Source: Coxiellaceae bacterium
Lineage (GTDB): Bacteria; Pseudomonadota; Gammaproteobacteria; Coxiellales; Coxiellaceae
Direction: 5' to 3'
DNA length: 48,156 nt
Assembly: GCA_029212885.1 (NCBI GenBank)
Contig: JARGPC010000014.1
Location: 1 to 48,156, forward strand
Shown: positions 44,245 to 48,156 of the stretch, in pieces
Numbering within the stretch: position 1 is the stretch's first letter
How the letters are laid out: each line of letters begins with the position of its first letter
Notes under the pieces: generated by a model
Databases searched by the model: none
What the model was told of the DNA's origin: nothing
What the model saw: only the letters and a program-made list of their open reading frames with translations
Program-made: the position numbers and the translations under genes

Positions 44245-45614
44245 ATAGTACCAGATGCTCCATCCTCAATAACAACCGACATCTCAGTCAATTGATCACG
44301 CACCTTGTCGGCACGCACCCAATCTTTATCAGCCCGTGCTTGTTGCCGCTCTGCAATAAGCTTTTCTATTAAAGCTACTTCATCTGCATCAACACCACCC
44401 TGCAAAAAGCTTTCAACCGGCTGTTGCACTAAACCAAGTAATTTAGCCATTGCCTTAAGTTGATTAGCCACCCCAACCGCATGCTTATCATTACCCTGCT
44501 CACGCGCACGATTAATGGCATGACTCATCTCAAATAACACCGCCAACGCTTCGGGGGTATTAAAATCATCATCCATAGCTGCCTGAAACTTCTGCCAAAA
44601 CTCGCAATCAGCATCAATAGCCTCATCAGTCAATTCCAAGCCACGCAGCGCTGTATATAAACGCTTCAAGCTCTGTCCGTTAGTTTGCATAATTTCATCA
44701 GAGTAATTCACTGGACTGCGATAGTGCGCCGACATCATAAAATAACGTATCACTTCATGCGGATATTTTTTTAACTCATCTTTTATGGTCGAAAAATTGC
44801 CTAGTGACTTTGACATTTTTTCCGAGTTAATTTGCAATAAGCCCACATGCATCCAAGTATTTGCAAACGCATGATCACAACCCGCCTCTGATTGTGCAAT
44901 TTCATTTTCATGATGCGGAAATTTCAAATCCATACCACCACCGTGAATATCAAATGGTTGACCGAGCAACTCTGCAGCCATGGCAGAACACTCAATATGC
45001 CAGCCTGGGCGCCCATCACCCCACGGGGAAGGCCAATGCGGCTCACCTGGCTTAGCAAGCTTCCATAACACAAAGTCAAGCGGGTCTTCTTTACCATCGG
45101 CAACATCAACACGCGCTCCCGAGCGTAACTTATCTAAATCACGCTTGGATAATTTACCGTATTGATCAAAGCTTCGTACCCGAAAACACACATCACCGTT
45201 ACCAGCAACATAGGCATGATCATCACCAATCAATGTTTCAATTAAGTTAATCATCTGCGGTGTATATTCGGTGGCACGCGGCTGATGCTCAACAGGTGTA
45301 ATATCCAACGCTTCCATATCTTCAAGCATCGAGGCTATATTTTTTTCGGCCCAATCTTTAGCAGTCGCATTATTTTCATTGGCACGATTAATGATTTTGT
45401 CATCAATATCAGTAATATTTCGAACATACGTCACTTCATAATTTTTCTGACGAAAATAGCGAGCAATAATATCAAACAGAATCCAGGCACGTGAATGGCC
45501 CACATGGCAATCATCGTAAACCGTCATGCCACAAACATACATTTTCACCTTACCCGGCTCTACCGGTATAAATTCACGTTTCGATTGGCTAACACTGTCG
45601 TATATTTGAATCAT
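44223..45614 (-). CDS. cysS: Cysteinyl-tRNA synthetase
   Basis: This 463-residue class I aminoacyl-tRNA synthetase attaches cysteine to tRNA-Cys. The HIGH-type motif is HVGH in DDCHVGHSRAW (39-42), and KMSKS is in KMSKSLGNF near 266-270. Zinc ligand C28 (MYVCGMTVYD) is visible, and IECSAM and HHENEIAQSEA hold the others. Length and motif order match the bacterial enzyme. The 3' end overlaps pilV by 22 bases, an uncommon junction that ties pilus genes to a housekeeping transcript. It is divergent from lpxH. Confidence 0.97.
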   Translation of the reverse strand: MIQIYDSVSQSKREFIPVEPGKVKMYVCGMTVYDDCHVGHSRAWILFDIIARYFRQKNYEVTYVRNITDIDDKIINRANENNATAKDWAEKNIASMLEDMEALDITPVEHQPRATEYTPQMINLIETLIGDDHAYVAGNGDVCFRVRSFDQYGKLSKRDLDKLRSGARVDVADGKEDPLDFVLWKLAKPGEPHWPSPWGDGRPGWHIECSAMAAELLGQPFDIHGGGMDLKFPHHENEIAQSEAGCDHAFANTWMHVGLLQINSEKMSKSLGNFSTIKDELKKYPHEVIRYFMMSAHYRSPVNYSDEIMQTNGQSLKRLYTALRGLELTDEAIDADCEFWQKFQAAMDDDFNTPEALAVLFEMSHAINRAREQGNDKHAVGVANQLKAMAKLLGLVQQPVESFLQGGVDADEVALIEKLIAERQQARADKDWVRADKVRDQLTEMSVVIEDGASGTIWSKDTA

Positions 45615-45693
45615 TTTAACTTGTCTCTTTATATAAATTGGCTGAATGCTATGATACCTAAATCAAAACTAACTAGCTACCGTGGTTATTTAT

Positions 45694-46473
45694 ATGGCAT
45701 ACACATTATTTCTGTCCGACACACACTTGCAGCCCAGTACGCCGCAAGCTAATAAAGCGGTATTGCAGTTATTACAACAATCATCCGATGCGGACGCAGT
45801 GTACATTTTGGGTGACTTTTTTGAATTCTGGGTCGGTGATGACGACAACTCAGCATTCAACCAACAAATCATCGCCGCACTCTGGCAACTAAACGAACAA
45901 AATGTTGCAGTGTATATTATGCGTGGCAACCGCGATTTTTTGCTCGGCAAGCAATTTGCCAAACAATGCGGAGCCACATTAATCGAAGATCCGACGCTAA
46001 TTGACTGCTATGAACAAAAAGTGTTACTGCTACATGGCGACAGTTTATGTACATTAGACACCAAACACCAAGCGTTTCGGCGCAAAACACATAACCCGCT
46101 CTATATTAAATTGTTTGGCTGGCTGCCTTTATGGCTACGCCGCCGCATTGCCAAACGCGTGCGATATATCAGTTACCAACGCGGCATGACCTTACCCGAT
46201 GACATTATGGATGTGACTGACGACGAAGTGGTCAATCAAATACGTCACTACAAAGCAGACTTAATGATACATGGCCACACCCATCGCCCAGCCATCCACC
46301 AACACCCAATTGATGGTAAAGATATTCCTCGTGTGGTACTTGGCTCCTGGCATCACAATGGCTGTGTGTTAAAGCTGTCTGCAAATCAAGCACCCAGCTT
46401 AACCGATGTTGTATTTATCCAAGCCACTGCCCATAAAAACAAGACCTTACCCGATGATACAACTACACTTTAA
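45694..46473 (+). CDS. lpxH: UDP-2,3-diacylglucosamine hydrolase
   Basis: This 259-residue enzyme cleaves UDP-2,3-diacylglucosamine to lipid X and UMP, the fourth step of lipid A synthesis, at the inner-membrane surface. Metal-site residues of the calcineurin-like fold are D9 and H11 in SDTHL, D41 in GDFFEFWVGDDD, N79 in RGNRD, H114 in LLHGDS, and the GHTHRP pair near 191-196. An in-frame GTG at 45682 would add four residues, but the family begins at Met-Ala. No strong ribosome site is seen for either. It lies divergent from cysS with a gap of 79 bases. Confidence 0.95.
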   Translation: MAYTLFLSDTHLQPSTPQANKAVLQLLQQSSDADAVYILGDFFEFWVGDDDNSAFNQQIIAALWQLNEQNVAVYIMRGNRDFLLGKQFAKQCGATLIEDPTLIDCYEQKVLLLHGDSLCTLDTKHQAFRRKTHNPLYIKLFGWLPLWLRRRIAKRVRYISYQRGMTLPDDIMDVTDDEVVNQIRHYKADLMIHGHTHRPAIHQHPIDGKDIPRVVLGSWHHNGCVLKLSANQAPSLTDVVFIQATAHKNKTLPDDTTTL

Positions 46474-46542
46474 AGCCTTAATACTCTCATAATGTTAGTT
46501 CTATAGTATATATATTGAGTGTAAATGATGCGTTGAGAAATA

Positions 46543-47388
46543 ATGACAGAAAGCAATATATCCCGGCAAATTCAACAGCAAATGAATGCTTTTGATAGCA
46601 ATGATATTAATGCAATATGTCAACCAATGATGAAACATTTTGCGGTTGATTATGTATGCTATTCGCGTGTCTATAGAGATAGCAGTGAAGTCAGCTTAAC
46701 TACACACCCACAATGGCTTGAGTATTACCTGAATCACCAATTATATAGTGAAAATCCACTTGAAAAATCAATTGAGAATTACACAGACGGATTTACGTTC
46801 TGGTCGAAAGAATCGGATGGTAGCTACTTGAGTAATATGATTGAGCAGCAATTGCAGATTAGCCAAGCGTTTATTATCATTAAGCCAAATCTATTGGCTG
46901 GCTATTGTGATTTTTATTATTTTGGCAGCAAACACAATAACACATTTTTCAAACAAAACTGCGTGACTAATACTGATTTGTTTAGTCGGTTTATTGATCA
47001 TTTTGGTTATCACACAACTGACATACTAAATAGTGTAGAAAAAAAGCGCATTATAATACCCAATAAATTTGAAAGTAATGTAAGCACGGATGATCATATG
47101 GTTTTTTACCCGACGCATGTGAATCGCCAACAATTTATGACAGACTTAATGCAAGATGGCTTGGCGCTAAACTTAAATAATTTGTTATTCAAACTTACTA
47201 AGCGAGAGACTCAAATGGCTCATCTTTTAGTATCAGGTATGTGTGCACGTCAAATTGCAGAGAGTTGCCATATATCACGTCGTACGGTTGAAACACATAT
47301 TATTAATATTAAAGAAAAATTGCATGTTCGTAAAAAATCAGATTTGGTCAGGACTTTGATGGCAGCGTCATTACATCATTCATCGTAA
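46543..47388 (+). CDS. LuxR-type transcriptional regulator
   Basis: This 281-residue protein has a C-terminal LuxR/GerE helix-turn-helix (about 217-275): LTKRETQMAHLL, then a recognition helix with SRRTVETHI, then LHVRKKSDLV. The N-terminal 200 residues are a sensory-like region with WLEYYLNHQLY and FTFWSKE, in the style of autoinducer- or PAS-like LuxR input domains, but key acyl-homoserine-lactone residues cannot be confirmed. No luxI-type synthase is nearby, so it would be an orphan regulator. The first ATG is used; only a weak GAGAA lies upstream. Confidence 0.85.
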   Translation: MTESNISRQIQQQMNAFDSNDINAICQPMMKHFAVDYVCYSRVYRDSSEVSLTTHPQWLEYYLNHQLYSENPLEKSIENYTDGFTFWSKESDGSYLSNMIEQQLQISQAFIIIKPNLLAGYCDFYYFGSKHNNTFFKQNCVTNTDLFSRFIDHFGYHTTDILNSVEKKRIIIPNKFESNVSTDDHMVFYPTHVNRQQFMTDLMQDGLALNLNNLLFKLTKRETQMAHLLVSGMCARQIAESCHISRRTVETHIINIKEKLHVRKKSDLVRTLMAASLHHSS

Positions 47389-47557
47389 TGTGAAGCATTT
47401 AAATATCCGAATGAATCAAAACCACCAGCTTATTGCCAATACCCTGAAAATCCACTAAATATAAAAACACACCCAAATTAATTAATATTTATCAGTAACC
47501 TAGATAATAGTCTATACTTGAGAAGTGCCTGCTAAGGCAATGATTAAGGAGAGCCCG

Positions 47558-48025
47558 ATGAAAGATAGTCACTTTATTATACAGCCTACCAGCCAAGCCA
47601 TTTGGCATCACGTCGTCAAAGACGCTCATCAACAAAGCGGTTATCAATACAATGAAGAAGTCGAAAACTACCTAGTCATGACCTTAGAAAAATTCCTTAC
47701 CGATAATCAATTCGCCTGCGAAACCGTAGCAATTAAACTGCTGGAGGGATTGACGGATGATAGCTTTGCGCAAGGCGATCGTTTACGTGATGTAGGAGAT
47801 GAGTGTTTATTGCTGTCTGGATTATTTCCGGAACGCGCATTAAAACGCAATGTGTCACTCAGCTATTATATCGGCGCTGGACGCCAAGCCTATAAAACAC
47901 TATCACATCAATCTTCAGAGTCATTCCATAATCCAGTATTGTTCGCCGCGTTAAGCACACACTTTACCGGCTTAATGGATATCTTGCATTTGATCCGCAA
48001 AAAACCGGTTAAAAATTATCAGTAA
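47558..48025 (+). CDS. Hypothetical protein, 155 residues
   Basis: A soluble helical protein with no signal peptide. It has a YLVMTLEKFLTDN helix, an acidic central patch (DDSFAQGDRLRDVGDECLLLSGLFPE) and a YYIGAGRQAYKTLSH helix; the whole looks like a compact conserved domain, but I cannot name a family. AAGGAGA lies 6 bases before the ATG at 47558, which fixes the start over the in-frame upstream codons. A TATACT about 40 bases upstream is a possible -10. The last 131 bases of the window contain no gene I can support. Confidence 0.72.
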   Translation: MKDSHFIIQPTSQAIWHHVVKDAHQQSGYQYNEEVENYLVMTLEKFLTDNQFACETVAIKLLEGLTDDSFAQGDRLRDVGDECLLLSGLFPERALKRNVSLSYYIGAGRQAYKTLSHQSSESFHNPVLFAALSTHFTGLMDILHLIRKKPVKNYQ

Positions 48026-48156
48026 ACTAACTACATTGATGGTCCCGAAGGATATGAATCTTTAGTATCACGCAGAACATTAAAACCTAAGGTAGGATTA
48101 ACGGTTCCATCATTTCTCAGTACGCTGTCGTCTAAACTAGTTTAACCACTAACAGT

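Noticed and set aside
47500-47557. Promoter (TATACT) before the 155-residue gene
   Set aside because: No matching -35 at normal spacing; too weak to list separately.
48026-48156. Partial minus-strand gene entering from the right edge
   Set aside because: About 38 codons are open and end in a TAG near 48034, but an in-frame TAA lies near 48140, so no continuous gene can be shown without more sequence.

Overview
The window reads as a chromosomal segment of an AT-rich gammaproteobacterium. Housekeeping genes of gammaproteobacterial type (mpl, cysS, lpxH, an adenylylatable glnA, pilV/pilW/pilX-like minor pilins, an Aas-type lipid enzyme) are mixed with genes typical of a host-associated lifestyle: an ankyrin-repeat protein, a chagasin-type protease inhibitor, a signal-less metzincin with membrane segments, and three large unrecognised proteins. 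A relative of Legionella/Coxiella-type bacteria would fit, but that is inference; there is no rRNA or other phylogenetic marker here. I found no tRNA, rRNA, CRISPR array, prophage or intact insertion sequence. No gene-free stretch exceeds 300 bases; the longer gaps mostly hold copies of one palindromic repeat.

Layout. 1-5249 (minus): a type I secretion locus (ABC exporter, HlyD-like adaptor, then a repetitive adhesin that runs off the left edge). 5459-5749 (plus): a small unknown gene ending at a bidirectional terminator. 5837-10264 (minus): a chaperone-usher pilus operon with two DUF4402-like subunits. 10327-11691: mpl. 11921-15130: a 1069-residue ankyrin protein. 15137-21706: carbonic anhydrase, a CoA-transferase, a PPi-type phosphofructokinase, a GGDEF/degenerate-EAL protein and glnA. 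21943-27222 (minus): the chagasin-like inhibitor with a Ser-rich membrane protein, a decayed AAA/DUF4143 pseudogene, the metzincin, and an outer-membrane barrel with a secreted protein. 27474-32900: a sugar-acid module (sugar porter, SDR dehydrogenase, mannonate dehydratase, and a divergent KDPG/KDG-type aldolase with an enoyl-CoA hydratase). 33117-37535 (plus): three unknown genes. 37532-42883: an XRE-type regulator, a three-domain LplT-PlsC-acyl-ACP synthetase fusion and a PAP2/Aur1-like membrane phosphatase. 42880-46473: minor pilins behind cysS, divergent from lpxH. 46543-48025: a LuxR-type regulator and an unknown protein.

How the parts fit. Several modules build or remodel the cell surface: the T1SS adhesin, the DUF4402 pilus, type IV pilus minor subunits, lipid acyl recycling and lipid A synthesis. 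The sugar module suggests import of a hexose or related sugar, oxidation by the SDR enzyme, dehydration to 2-keto-3-deoxygluconate and aldol cleavage, feeding a lower glycolysis that contains a PPi-type phosphofructokinase. The palindromic elements sit close to gene ends, and four copies show paired base changes that keep the stems intact. The most novel coding material is the 33-37.5 kb cluster and the metzincin/inhibitor region.
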